Assembly: GCF_016907275.1 (NCBI RefSeq)
Contig: NZ_JAFBBP010000001.1
Span: forward strand, 6,810,001 to 6,874,000
DNA: 64,000 bases
Source of the DNA: Micromonospora luteifusca
GTDB lineage: Bacteria > Actinomycetota > Actinomycetes > Mycobacteriales > Micromonosporaceae
Direction of reading: 5' to 3'
This document shows positions 20,234-28,891 of this stretch, piece after piece. A program made the translations under genes and the position numbers. Under the pieces are notes generated by a model that saw only the letters and a program-made list of their open reading frames with translations, did no database searches and was not told the DNA's origin. Positions within the stretch are counted from its first letter, which is position 1, and each line of letters begins with the position of its first letter.

Positions 20234-20853
20234 AGATCCGGGAGTTGAGCATCGAGGGCGCCTGGGAGATCACCCCCCAGCAGCACGGCGACCCGCGCGG
20301 CATGTTCATGGAGTGGTACCGCTTCGACAAGCTCGCCGAGGCGGTGGGGCACCCGATGCGCCTGGCCCAGGCCAACCTGTCGGTCTCCGCGCGCGGCGTG
20401 GTGCGTGGCATCCACTTCGCCGACGTTCCGCCCGGGCAGGCCAAGTACGTCACCTGTGTGCGCGGCGCGGTCCTCGACGTGATCGTGGACCTGCGGGTGG
20501 GTTCGCCGACCTTCGGTCGTTGGGAGGGCGTCCGGCTGGACGACACCGACCGCCGGGCGGTCTACCTCAGCGAGGGTCTGGGGCACGGTTTCTGCGCGCT
20601 GACCGACGATGCGACGTTGAGCTACCTCTGCTCGGCCAGCTACAACCCGACCGGCGAGCACGCGGTGCACCCACTGGACGAGGAGTTGGGCGTCGAGTGG
20701 CCGGCCGACGTTCCGCTGCTGTCCGCGCGGGACGACGCGGCACCGACCCTGGCGCAGGCCCGCGAGCGCGGCCTGCTGCCGGAGTACGACAACTGCCGCC
20801 GGTTCGTGGCGAGCCTCGGGCCGGACGGAATGTCGCACTCAACCGGTATGTGA
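20230..20853 (+). CDS. rmlC: dTDP-4-dehydrorhamnose 3,5-epimerase
   Basis: 207-aa cupin enzyme, third step of the pathway. Motifs include [13 protein letters not shown], the catalytic His in [16 protein letters not shown], and the tyrosine region [20 protein letters not shown] 20230 overlaps rmlA; GTG 20227 is directly in front and would add one residue. It ends 68 bp before pafA, whose own -10 box is in the gap. Confidence 0.93.
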   Translation: MKIRELSIEGAWEITPQQHGDPRGMFMEWYRFDKLAEAVGHPMRLAQANLSVSARGVVRGIHFADVPPGQAKYVTCVRGAVLDVIVDLRVGSPTFGRWEGVRLDDTDRRAVYLSEGLGHGFCALTDDATLSYLCSASYNPTGEHAVHPLDEELGVEWPADVPLLSARDDAAPTLAQARERGLLPEYDNCRRFVASLGPDGMSHSTGM

Positions 20854-20909
20854 CCGCCCCCGGGGCACGACCTGTGGTGTGACAGTGACGAACCGGGCCT
20901 CCGGGCGGC

Positions 20910-20915
20910 TAATGT
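20910..20915 (+). promoter_or_regulatory. -10 box of pafA (leaderless type)
   Basis: TAATGT ends 6 nt before the pafA ATG at 20922; the intervening CTCACC is not a ribosome site. Confidence 0.55.
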
Positions 20916-20921
20916 CTCACC

Positions 20922-22280
20922 ATGGAGCGGCGAATCTTCGGCCTCGAGACCGAGTACGGCGTCACCTGCACCTATCGCGGGCAGCGGCGGCTGTCCCCGG
21001 ACGAGGTCGCGCGGTATCTGTTCCGGCGCGTGGTGTCCTGGGGTCGGTCGAGCAACGTCTTCCTGCGCAATGGGGCCCGGCTCTACCTGGACGTCGGGTC
21101 GCATCCGGAGTACGCCACACCGGAGTGCGACTCGGTGACCGATCTTGTCGCCCACGACCGGGCTGGCGAGCGGATCCTGGAGGGCCTGCTCGTCGACGCG
21201 GAGAAGCGACTGCACGACGAGGGCATCGCGGGTGAGATCTACCTGTTCAAGAACAACACCGATTCGGCGGGAAACTCGTACGGCTGCCACGAGAACTACC
21301 TGGTCTCCCGGCACGGTGAGTTCGGTCGGCTCGCCGACGTGCTCATCCCGTTCCTGGTCACCCGGCAGCTGATCTGTGGGGCCGGCAAGGTCCTGCAGAC
21401 CCCGCGCGGCGCGGTCTACTGCCTGTCGCAGCGTGCCGAGCACATCTGGGAGGGCGTCTCCTCGGCGACCACCCGCAGCCGCCCGATCATCAACACCCGC
21501 GACGAGCCGCACGCCGACGCCGAGCGTTACCGACGGCTGCATGTGATCGTCGGTGACTCGAACATGAACGAGGTCACCACGCTGCTCAAGGTCGGCACCG
21601 CCGACATCGTGCTGCGGATGATCGAGGCCGGGGTGGTGATGCGCGACCTGTCGCTGGAGAACCCGATCCGGGCGATCCGGGAGGTGTCGCACGACATCAC
21701 CGGCCGGCGCAAGGTGCGGCTGGCCAACGGCAAGGAAGTCAGTGCCCTGGACATCCAGCAGGAATACCTGGCCAAGGCCACCGAGTTCGTCGAGCGCCGC
21801 GGCGGCGACCAGGCCGCCAAGCGGGTCGTCGAGCTGTGGGGACGGGTGTTGAACGCGGTGGAGACCGGGGACCTGGAGCCGGTCTCCCGGGAGATCGACT
21901 GGGTCAGCAAGCTGCGGCTGATCGAGCGCTACCAGCGCAAGCACGACCTGCCGCTGTCGCACCCCCGGGTGGCGCAGATGGATCTGGCCTACCACGACGT
22001 GCGTCGCGGTCGGGGCCTCTACGGGCTGCTGGAGCGGCGCGGCGAGGTCGACCGGGTGGCCACCGACCCGGAGATCTTCGAGGCCAAGGAGACTCCGCCG
22101 CAGACCACCCGGGCCCGGCTGCGCGGCGAGTTCATCCGGCACGCCCAGGAGAAGCGACGGGACTTCACCGTCGACTGGGTGCACCTGAAGCTCAACGACC
22201 AGGCGCAGCGCACCGTGCTCTGCAAGGACCCGTTCCGGGCGTACGACGAGCGGGTGGAGCGGCTGATCGCCAGCATGTGA
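20922..22280 (+). CDS. pafA: Pup-protein ligase PafA
   Basis: 452-aa carboxylate-amine ligase that phosphorylates the C-terminal Glu of Pup and joins it to substrate lysines. The N-terminus [21 protein letters not shown] carries the conserved Glu of the metal/ATP site and [12 protein letters not shown] the catalytic acidic loop; [17 protein letters not shown] is shared with Dop. It is separated from prcA by the rhamnose block and has its own leaderless promoter, so ligase and core can be regulated separately. Confidence 0.97.
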   Translation: MERRIFGLETEYGVTCTYRGQRRLSPDEVARYLFRRVVSWGRSSNVFLRNGARLYLDVGSHPEYATPECDSVTDLVAHDRAGERILEGLLVDAEKRLHDEGIAGEIYLFKNNTDSAGNSYGCHENYLVSRHGEFGRLADVLIPFLVTRQLICGAGKVLQTPRGAVYCLSQRAEHIWEGVSSATTRSRPIINTRDEPHADAERYRRLHVIVGDSNMNEVTTLLKVGTADIVLRMIEAGVVMRDLSLENPIRAIREVSHDITGRRKVRLANGKEVSALDIQQEYLAKATEFVERRGGDQAAKRVVELWGRVLNAVETGDLEPVSREIDWVSKLRLIERYQRKHDLPLSHPRVAQMDLAYHDVRRGRGLYGLLERRGEVDRVATDPEIFEAKETPPQTTRARLRGEFIRHAQEKRRDFTVDWVHLKLNDQAQRTVLCKDPFRAYDERVERLIASM

Positions 22281-22381
22281 CGGGTGTGCCGGCCCCGGTG
22301 GTGGCGTTCACCGGCGGGGCCGGCCAACCCGGTGGGCTCAGCGGTTCGGCTAGCTGCGCGGCCCGGTAAGCTGAGCGCGCC

Positions 22382-22576
22382 ATGACGACTTCCGGACCTC
22401 CCGACCGCCCTGAGCGCGGCACTGAGCGGCAGAACTGGGTCGAACGTCGGCGGGACAAGATCCGCGCCGAGGTCGACCGTAACCGCCGCGGCGAATACAC
22501 CGTGCCGACGTGGGTGCTGGCCCTGGCGCTGGTGCTCATCGTCGGCGGCTGGCTCGCCCTGATCTTCCTGGCCTAA
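22382..22576 (+). CDS. Small single-pass membrane protein, unknown function
   Basis: 64 aa. A charged N-terminal half (WVERRRDKIRAEVDRNRRGEY) is followed by one C-terminal helix, VPTWVLALALVLIVGGWLAL, with almost no residues after it. It looks like a tail-anchored protein with its basic part in the cytoplasm. TAAGCT ends 9 nt before the ATG. I do not recognise the family. A long inverted repeat follows downstream. Confidence 0.75.
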   Translation: MTTSGPPDRPERGTERQNWVERRRDKIRAEVDRNRRGEYTVPTWVLALALVLIVGGWLALIFLA

Positions 22577-22600
22577 CCCCCCTGACCAACCCCAGCTCGC

Positions 22601-22661
22601 GTTGATCATGAGGTTATTGCCATGACACGCCGAGGCGGCGGGCAATAACCCCATGATCAAC
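22601..22661. terminator. 21-bp imperfect palindrome between convergent genes
   Basis: Arms 22601-22621 and 22641-22661 are complementary over 21 positions with one mismatch, around a 19-nt loop. The arms start GTTGATCATG and are much more AT-rich than their surroundings. The position between convergent genes fits a bidirectional terminator; a dispersed intergenic repeat is the alternative. Confidence 0.55.
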
Positions 22662-22687
22662 GGGGCGGAGGGTGAGGGGTGGGGTCC

Positions 22688-23773
22688 TTAGGGGAGCAGC
22701 GTGGCGGCGTGGCGACCGGCCGCGGCCGCGGCCACGAAGTACGCGTGGTCGGCGTCGAGACCACGGCCCATGGTGGACAGCGGCACCGAGCTGGCGCGCA
22801 GCGCGGCGTCGAGACCCTTGGCGGGCACCCGGACGATCCGGTGCCGGGCGGCCAGCGGCGCCAACGACGCGTCCACCTCGGCAGCCAGCCCCGGGTGCAG
22901 GTCGTCGGGCACCACCAGCTCCGCCGGGGCGAGCGCCACCCGGCCGTACGCGGTGAGACTGTGGTGCGACACGCCCCGGTGGCGGGGGCGGGCGTCGGCG
23001 TCGGAGATGCGCAGCGAGCCGACCGGCCGGCCACCCAGGGTGGCGATCGCGTTGACCGCCTCGCCGACGGCGACGCCGGAGAACCCCCACCGGGTGCCGG
23101 TGCCCAGGTTGCCGGGCCCCTGGGCCACGATGGCCACGTCCGCGCCCAGCACGTACCGGGCGGCGAGCAGACCGCCGTGCAGGGTGGTGGCCTCCAGATC
23201 GCCGCCGAAGGCCTGCCCGACGGTGATCGTGCCGGCCAGTTCCGCGCGCAGCCCCGCGAGGGTGCGGGAGAACCAGGCCGGCAGTGCCCCACCGTCGGTG
23301 AGCAGGTACGCCACCCGCGCCTGCGGGGCGTCGGCCCGGATGCCGGCCAGGATCGCCGGCAGCGCCGAGTGCAGGTCGGCGGTCACCACCGGCAGACCGC
23401 CGAGGTCGTCCGCGTCGGCCAGCACGTCGCGGTGCGGGGACGCCTCCTCGTCGACGCCGAGCAGGATCGGCTGCAACGGCGTGTAGCGGGCCTTGACCAG
23501 GTGCCCGGCATCGCGGGTGTCGCTGACCTCCGGCGGGTCCGGCGGCAGCCGGTCCGGCAGGGCAACCACCAGGGCGTACCCGCCGGTGCCCAGCCCCATC
23601 AGCAGCGCACCGGCGTTGAGCAGCACCCGGTCGCCGGGCTCGGGCGTGCCGACCAGCTCGGGGTAGGCCAGCGCCCGCATGCGCGTGCCGTCGGGCAGGT
23701 CCACGTCCAGCTCCACCGCCCCGGTCCACTGCCGTCGCAGCGTCACCACCGTCCCCGTACGCCATCGCACCAT
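22688..23773 (-). CDS. DUF3866 family protein
   Basis: 361-aa soluble protein of a family seen in Gram-positive bacteria, with no known reaction. Features are an N-terminal beta-rich segment, LLMGLGTGGYALVVALP, and RGVSHHSLTAYGR with two adjacent His residues near residue 290, which look like a conserved site. TAGCGT at 23781-23786 ends 7 nt before ATG 23773, implying a leaderless mRNA; GTG 23782 is therefore rejected. It lies between pafA and pafB on the opposite strand. Confidence 0.85.
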   Translation of the reverse strand: MVRWRTGTVVTLRRQWTGAVELDVDLPDGTRMRALAYPELVGTPEPGDRVLLNAGALLMGLGTGGYALVVALPDRLPPDPPEVSDTRDAGHLVKARYTPLQPILLGVDEEASPHRDVLADADDLGGLPVVTADLHSALPAILAGIRADAPQARVAYLLTDGGALPAWFSRTLAGLRAELAGTITVGQAFGGDLEATTLHGGLLAARYVLGADVAIVAQGPGNLGTGTRWGFSGVAVGEAVNAIATLGGRPVGSLRISDADARPRHRGVSHHSLTAYGRVALAPAELVVPDDLHPGLAAEVDASLAPLAARHRIVRVPAKGLDAALRASSVPLSTMGRGLDADHAYFVAAAAAGRHAATLLP

Positions 23774-23834
23774 GACGGGCACGCTAGCCGCGCGGGCGCG
23801 GCGGCCCGCGCCCGGGTGCGGCCGTGGCCGTGGT

Positions 23835-24830
23835 TCAGCGGCGGTGGGGCTCGTCGCCGGCCGCCGGATCGGCCTGGGTGTACCGGGCCCGGCCGGTGGC
23901 GCCCGGCAACGAGCGGGTGGGGTCGAGGAAGACGTAGCGGATCTCCGGGTAGCGCCCGGTCAGCCGTCGTTCGGCCTCCTCGGCGCTGGCCTCGATGGCC
24001 GCGCCGGTGGCATCGTCGCGGAAGTCGACCTTCGCGGCGACCAGGATGTCGTCCGGGCCGAGCTGCATGGTCATCAGGGTGTCGATCCGCTCCACCTCGG
24101 GCAGCCCGGTCAGTTCCTGCTCGATCTCGTGGCGCAGCCGGTCCGGGACGGCCCGGCCGACCAGCAGCGACAGGTTGTTGGCGGCGAGGATCCCGGCGAC
24201 CGTCAGCAGCAGCAACCCGATCAGGATCGACGCGATGCCGTCCCAGACCTCGTCGCCCGTGACGTGGGACAGGCCGACGCCGGCCGCGGCCAGCAGCAGA
24301 CCGATCAGGGCCGCGCTGTCCTCCAGGAAGACCGCCTTGACGGTGGTGTCGGCGGTCAGGCGCAGGAAGCGTCGGGGAGTGGTCCCCCAGCGCTTCGACT
24401 CGCTGCGGACCTGTCGCAGGGCCCGGGCCAGCGAGATCGACTCGATGACGAACGACACCGCCAGGACGATGTACGAGACCAGGTAGTCGCCGCTGTGCTC
24501 GTGCACCAGGATCGTCGTGACGCCGTGGGTGACGGCGAAACCGGCGCCAGCCACGAAGGTGAACATCGCGGCGAAGAACGCCCAGACGTAGCTCTCCTTG
24601 CCATAGCCGAAGGGGTGCCGCTGGTCCGCCGGTCGTGCCCCGCGGCGCAGCGCCTGATAGAGCAGCACCTCGGTGGTCGTGTCGGCGACCGAGTGGGCCG
24701 CCTCGGAGAGCATCGCGGCCGAGCCGGAGATCACCCCGGCGATCAGCTTGGCGACCGCGATGGCGAGGTTGGCGGCGCCCGCGACGACGACGGTGCCGAC
24801 GCTCTCGGTCTTGAGCTCCGGTTGCGACAT
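23835..24830 (-). CDS. Cation diffusion facilitator (CDF) family transporter
   Basis: 331-aa metal/H+ antiporter with six predicted helices and a cytoplasmic C-terminal domain. The family site is seen as SEAAHSVADTTTEV in helix 2 (HXXXD) and LEDSAALIGLLLA in helix 5, so one His of the canonical zinc site is replaced by Glu; substrate may be Mn, Fe or Zn. HPFGYGKESYVWAFF is the usual cytoplasmic loop. TAGGGT at 24838-24843 ends 7 nt before ATG 24830 (leaderless type), excluding a 13-residue extension. Confidence 0.9.
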   Translation of the reverse strand: MSQPELKTESVGTVVVAGAANLAIAVAKLIAGVISGSAAMLSEAAHSVADTTTEVLLYQALRRGARPADQRHPFGYGKESYVWAFFAAMFTFVAGAGFAVTHGVTTILVHEHSGDYLVSYIVLAVSFVIESISLARALRQVRSESKRWGTTPRRFLRLTADTTVKAVFLEDSAALIGLLLAAAGVGLSHVTGDEVWDGIASILIGLLLLTVAGILAANNLSLLVGRAVPDRLRHEIEQELTGLPEVERIDTLMTMQLGPDDILVAAKVDFRDDATGAAIEASAEEAERRLTGRYPEIRYVFLDPTRSLPGATGRARYTQADPAAGDEPHRR

Positions 24831-24945
24831 GAGGGCCACCCTATGACCGGCGACGGCGAACCGCCGCACGAGCCCGCCGACACCACCGATCCGAACAGTT
24901 GTGCGGCACGCCCGCGTGGGTGCACGTCGCGGGCGTGTCGGCTGC

Positions 24946-24951
24946 TAGCGT
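24946..24951 (+). promoter_or_regulatory. -10 box of pafB (leaderless type)
   Basis: TAGCGT ends 7 nt before the GTG start of pafB at 24959. Confidence 0.5.
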
Positions 24952-24958
24952 CTACGGC

Positions 24959-25957
24959 GTGTCGCGGACCCGCACCGAACGCCTGGTCAACCTGGTGATC
25001 TGCCTCCTGTCCACGCGACGGTTCCTGACCGCCGCGCAGATCGCCGCGACCGTGCCCGGCTACGAGCACGACCCCGACGACGCGCGTGACCACGAAGCGT
25101 TCCAGCGCAAGTTCGAGCGGGACAAGGCCGAGCTGCGCGAGTTGGGTGTGCCACTGGAGACCGGCACGGCGAGCGCCTTCGATGCCGAGCCCGGCTACCG
25201 GATCGCCCACCGCGAATACGCGTTGCCCGACATCCTGCTCGAACCCGACGAGGCCGCGGCGGTGGGCATCGCCGCTCGGCTGTGGCAGCACGCCGGGCTG
25301 GCCGCCGCCGCGTCGTCCGGGCTGGCCAAGCTGCGAGCCGCCGGGGTGGATGTGGACCCGCAGGCCACCCTTGGTCTGGAGCCGATGGTCACGGTCGATC
25401 CGGCGTTCGCGCCGCTGACCGCCGCCGCCCGGGACCGGCGCGAGGTCGGCTTCGACTACCGGGTGCCCGACCGCGACGCGCCGAGCCGTCGGCGGCTGCA
25501 ACCGTGGGGCGTGGTCTGCTGGCGCGGCCGGTGGTATGTGGTGGGTCACGACCTGGACCGGGCGGCGACCCGTTGTTTCCGGCTGTCCCGGGTCGTCGGC
25601 ACGGTCCGGGTGACCGGCGCGTCCGGCGCGTACGAGCCGCCGGCCGACGTCGACCTGATCAGCCACGTGGCCCGCTGGTCGGGTCCCGTGGAGCGCACCG
25701 GCCGGGCCACCGTGCTGGCCGCACCGGGCCGCGCCGCCGGGCTGCGCCGCTGGGCGGTGGAGGTGACCAGCGGGCCGGACGGCGACCGGTTGGTCCTGCC
25801 GTACGCGGATCCGGACGGGCTGGCCGGCCACCTGGTCGGTTACGGCCCGGACGTGCGGGTGCTCGACCCGCCGGAGGTCCGCGAGGCCGTCATCCAACGA
25901 CTCAAGGAGATTGCCGTCCGACACGACGAGCTGGCCGCCACCGGTGGTGCCCGGTGA
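24959..25957 (+). CDS. pafB: WYL-domain transcriptional activator PafB
   Basis: 332-aa regulator with an N-terminal winged HTH (TERLVNLVICLLSTRRFLTAAQIA in part), a WYL domain with GRWYVVGHDLDR and the C-terminal WCX-type extension. In mycobacteria PafB and PafC form the PafBC activator of the RecA-independent DNA damage response, triggered by single-stranded DNA. GTG 24959 is fixed by the -10 box; the longer frame to 24899 is rejected. The stop overlaps pafC (GTGA), so the partners are co-translated. Confidence 0.93.
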   Translation: MSRTRTERLVNLVICLLSTRRFLTAAQIAATVPGYEHDPDDARDHEAFQRKFERDKAELRELGVPLETGTASAFDAEPGYRIAHREYALPDILLEPDEAAAVGIAARLWQHAGLAAAASSGLAKLRAAGVDVDPQATLGLEPMVTVDPAFAPLTAAARDRREVGFDYRVPDRDAPSRRRLQPWGVVCWRGRWYVVGHDLDRAATRCFRLSRVVGTVRVTGASGAYEPPADVDLISHVARWSGPVERTGRATVLAAPGRAAGLRRWAVEVTSGPDGDRLVLPYADPDGLAGHLVGYGPDVRVLDPPEVREAVIQRLKEIAVRHDELAATGGAR

Positions 25958-27033
25958 CCCGCCCGGCCGCCCGGGGCGGTTCGCGCGCGTCCGCCGACCG
26001 GCTGGCTCGACTGCTCAACCTGGTGCCCTACCTGCTGGCCCGGCCGGGCATCGAGATCGCCGAGGCGGCCGGTGACCTGGGTGTCACCGAGCGGCAGCTA
26101 CGGGAGGACCTGGAGCTGCTGTGGGTGTGCGGGCTGCCCGGTTACGGCCCCGGTGACCTGATCGACATGGCGTTCGACGGTGACCGGGTGACCATCACCT
26201 ACGACGCCGGCATCGACCGGCCGTTGCGGCTCACCCCGGACGAGGCCCTCGCGCTGGTGGTGGCGCTGCGGATGCTCGCCGAGACGCCCGGTGTGGCCAA
26301 CCGCGAGGCCGTCGAACGGGCCCTGGCCAAGATCGAGGCCGCGGGGGACCTGGTGGGCGCGCCGGTGGCGGTCCGGCTGCCCGGGGACACCCGGCGGGTC
26401 GAGGCGCTGCGTGCCGCCGTGGAGGGCGGAAAGGCGCTGCGGATCACCTACTACACCGCGGCCCGGGACGAGACCACCGAGCGCGTCATCGACCCGTTGC
26501 GGATGCTGATGGTCGGCGGCCGGGCGTACGTGGAGGCGTGGTGTCGGCGCGCCGAGGCGGTCCGGCTGTTCCGCGCCGACCGGATCGACGCGATCACCGA
26601 GTTGGACGAGCCAGCGACGGTCCCGCCGCAGGCCGTCCCGCACGATCTCACCGAGGGTGTCTTCCGCCCCTCACCCGACCTGCCGTTGATCACGCTGCGC
26701 ATCGGCCGGGGCGAGCGGTGGATCACCGAGTACTACCCGTGTGAGCGGGTGGAGGCCGGCGACGGCGATCAGTGGCTCGTCTCCCTGCGGGTGACCGACC
26801 TGGGGTGGGCTCGCCGGTTCGTGCTGGGCCTCGGCCCGGACGCCACCGTGGTCGCCCCGGTGGAGCTGGCCGAGCAGGTGCGGGCGGCGGCGGCCAGCGC
26901 GTTGGACGCGTACGCCGTGCCTGCCCCCACGGCGGCGCCCCGACGGTCCGTGTCTGATTCCGTGACGTCTGAGGCGGGGGCGCCGCTCAGCGTGCCGTCG
27001 GGTGACCCGGCAGCGGCCGGCCGCACCCAGTAG
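25954..27033 (+). CDS. pafC: WYL-domain transcriptional activator PafC
   Basis: 359-aa partner of PafB. HTH region is SADRLARLLNLVPYLLARPG with GVTERQLREDLELLWVCGL; the WYL core contains LRMLMVGGRAYVEAWCRRAE and RLFRADRI. The C-terminal ~40 residues are a Pro/Ala/Ser-rich tail. GTG 25954 overlaps the pafB stop. A separate small gene with its own -10 box begins 10 bp after the stop. Confidence 0.93.
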   Translation: MTRPAARGGSRASADRLARLLNLVPYLLARPGIEIAEAAGDLGVTERQLREDLELLWVCGLPGYGPGDLIDMAFDGDRVTITYDAGIDRPLRLTPDEALALVVALRMLAETPGVANREAVERALAKIEAAGDLVGAPVAVRLPGDTRRVEALRAAVEGGKALRITYYTAARDETTERVIDPLRMLMVGGRAYVEAWCRRAEAVRLFRADRIDAITELDEPATVPPQAVPHDLTEGVFRPSPDLPLITLRIGRGERWITEYYPCERVEAGDGDQWLVSLRVTDLGWARRFVLGLGPDATVVAPVELAEQVRAAAASALDAYAVPAPTAAPRRSVSDSVTSEAGAPLSVPSGDPAAAGRTQ

Positions 27034-27043
27034 GCTGACCGCC

Positions 27044-27289
27044 GTGCTGATCTGGATCGTGCTCGCGGTGGTGCTGCTTCCGCTCGTGGTGCTTGCGCTG
27101 GCCGTGCGTGCGGTGCTGACCCGGCTGCCTCGGCTGCGCCGCGCCGCGGTGGGGTTGCAGCGGCGGGCGGGCGAGGCCGAGGCGCTGCGGGAGACCGCCG
27201 AGGCGTTGCAGCAGCGCGCCGAGGGCATCCAACATCAACTCGACACCGCGCAGCGGCGCATGATGTTGATCAAGGCTAAGCGCGGCTGA
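27044..27289 (+). CDS. Small membrane-anchored coiled-coil protein, unknown function
   Basis: 81 aa: one N-terminal helix ([20 protein letters not shown]), then a basic and helical segment with heptad-like [26 protein letters not shown] at 27031-27036 ends 7 nt before GTG 27044, so it appears to be transcribed separately from pafC as a leaderless mRNA. It lies between pafC and tatA. Not recognised; a membrane-tethered scaffold is possible. Confidence 0.72.
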   Translation: MLIWIVLAVVLLPLVVLALAVRAVLTRLPRLRRAAVGLQRRAGEAEALRETAEALQQRAEGIQHQLDTAQRRMMLIKAKRG

Positions 27290-27365
27290 CCGGGCCCTCG
27301 CCTCGGCGGCGGTTGACGGATCATCGCGCGTTGGTCAAGACTTCACTCTTTGGGCCAGACCACCA

Positions 27366-27405
27366 CCACCCGGCGGGTGGCAACCAGCCGATCCGCACGT
27401 ACGAT
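27366..27405 (+). promoter_or_regulatory. Palindrome and -10 box upstream of tatA
   Basis: CCACCCGGCGGGTGG at 27366-27380 is an odd-length perfect palindrome, and TACGAT at 27400-27405 is a good -10. The palindrome covers the expected -35 region, so it may be an operator. Confidence 0.35.
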
Positions 27406-27449
27406 GGGCTGCGAACCACCCCTCGGACACAGAGCGACTGGAGCTTCTC

Positions 27450-27764
27450 ATGGGTGCCCTCAAGCCGTGGCACATCGCTGTTCTCGTGGTTGTGCTGATC
27501 CTGCTCTTCGGTGCGAAGCGCCTCCCTGATGCGGCCCGTTCGCTGGGTCGGTCGCTGCGGATCATCAAGGCCGAGACCAAGAGCCTGCAGGACGACGACC
27601 GCGACCTCGCCGAGAAGGCCGACGCGCAGGCCGGCTACCAGCCGCTGCCGCCGCACGCCGGGCAGCAGGCGCCGTACGCCCCGCAGCCGCAGCAGGCGCC
27701 GTACCAGCAGGCGCCGGTGCAGCAGCCGGTCGTCGACCCGGTGCACCGCGTCCGCGACAACTGA
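27450..27764 (+). CDS. tatA: Sec-independent protein translocase TatA
   Basis: 104-aa pore-forming subunit of the Tat system. The single N-terminal helix is [22 protein letters not shown], containing the FGXXXLP hinge, then an amphipathic helix [14 protein letters not shown] and a disordered Gln/Pro-rich tail. It pairs with tatC 18 bp downstream. tatB is not in the window, as is common in actinobacteria. The Tat-type GH127 precursor in this window is a likely client. Confidence 0.95.
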   Translation: MGALKPWHIAVLVVVLILLFGAKRLPDAARSLGRSLRIIKAETKSLQDDDRDLAEKADAQAGYQPLPPHAGQQAPYAPQPQQAPYQQAPVQQPVVDPVHRVRDN

Positions 27765-27782
27765 CCGAAGGGCCCCACCACC

Positions 27783-28736
27783 GTGGCCTTCGCACTGCGT
27801 AAACGCGGCCCGAGCACCTTCGAGCGGGCCGCCGACGGCTCGATGACGCTCATCGAGCATGTTCGTGAGCTGCGCAACCGACTGTTCCGCGCCTCGCTGG
27901 CAATCGTTGGCGGCCTGATCGTCGGGTTCGTGCTCGCCGACCCGGTCTTCCTGCTTCTGAAACAGCCCTACTGCCGGCTGCCCGACACCACGGACGCGTT
28001 GGGCAACTGTCAGGACCTCTTGGCGCTGGCACCGACCACCGGTTTCGTGCTGAAGCTGAAGCTGGCGCTCTGGCTCGGCCTGATCATCGGCGGGCCGGTC
28101 TGGCTCTACCAGCTCTGGGCGTTCATCGCCCCCGGTCTGCACCGGCACGAGCGCAAGTGGGCCTACGTCTTCGTATCGATCGCCGCGCCGCTGTTCGCCG
28201 CCGGTGCGATGCTGGCCTACGTCGTGGTGGACAAGGGGCTCGGGTTCCTGATGGAGTCCGGGGTGGGTGGGCTCTCGAACCAGTTCGAGGTCAGCGCCTA
28301 CATCGCGTTCATCACGAACATGATCCTGCTGTTCGGGGTGGCGTTCGAGTTCCCGCTGATCCTGCTCATGCTCAACTTCGCCGGGATCGCCAGCGCCCGG
28401 CGACTGCTGAGCTGGTGGCGGGCGGTCATCTTCATCTGCTTCGCCTTCGCCGCAATCGCCACACCAGATCCGGGTCCGTTCGGCATGACCCTGCTGGCGG
28501 CCTCCCTCTCGCTGCTGTATTTCGTGGCGGTGGGCATCGCGTTCATCAACGACAAGCGGCGTGGGCGGGGCAAGGAGATCTACGCGGGCATCGACGACGA
28601 CGAGGTGTCGCCGTTGGAGTTCGACGCGGACCCGGTCGTGGCCGGGCAGCGGGTCGACGCCACCGCGCCGATCGGCGTACCCGATCCGATCGCCGCACCG
28701 GCGCCGATCGAGAGGCGCTACGACGACATGACCTGA
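27783..28736 (+). CDS. tatC: Sec-independent protein translocase TatC
   Basis: 317-aa six-helix receptor of the Tat system that binds twin-arginine signal peptides. Characteristic parts are MTLIEHVRELRNRLF at the N-terminus, FVLKLKLALWLGLIIGGPVWLYQ and FEFPLILLML. The last ~65 residues form a hydrophilic acidic tail. The GTG start lies 18 bp after tatA. A strong 17-bp hairpin follows. Confidence 0.96.
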   Translation: MAFALRKRGPSTFERAADGSMTLIEHVRELRNRLFRASLAIVGGLIVGFVLADPVFLLLKQPYCRLPDTTDALGNCQDLLALAPTTGFVLKLKLALWLGLIIGGPVWLYQLWAFIAPGLHRHERKWAYVFVSIAAPLFAAGAMLAYVVVDKGLGFLMESGVGGLSNQFEVSAYIAFITNMILLFGVAFEFPLILLMLNFAGIASARRLLSWWRAVIFICFAFAAIATPDPGPFGMTLLAASLSLLYFVAVGIAFINDKRRGRGKEIYAGIDDDEVSPLEFDADPVVAGQRVDATAPIGVPDPIAAPAPIERRYDDMT

Positions 28737-28756
28737 CGGCCCCGCGCCGCCCGGTT

Positions 28757-28795
28757 CACCGACGCCGTCCCCGTTTCCCGGGGGCGGCGTCGGTG
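28757..28795 (+). terminator. 17-bp hairpin after tatC
   Basis: Arms 28757-28773 and 28779-28795 pair along 17 bp with one G-T wobble around a 5-nt loop. Confidence 0.7.
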
Positions 28796-28891
28796 CGTTC
28801 GCGACCTCACCCCGCGCGCCGACGCGGCGACTGATCGTGATCGCGCCCGCCCCCGGTGAACGGTGGGTGTCCGACCGGTACGGTGCTGCCC

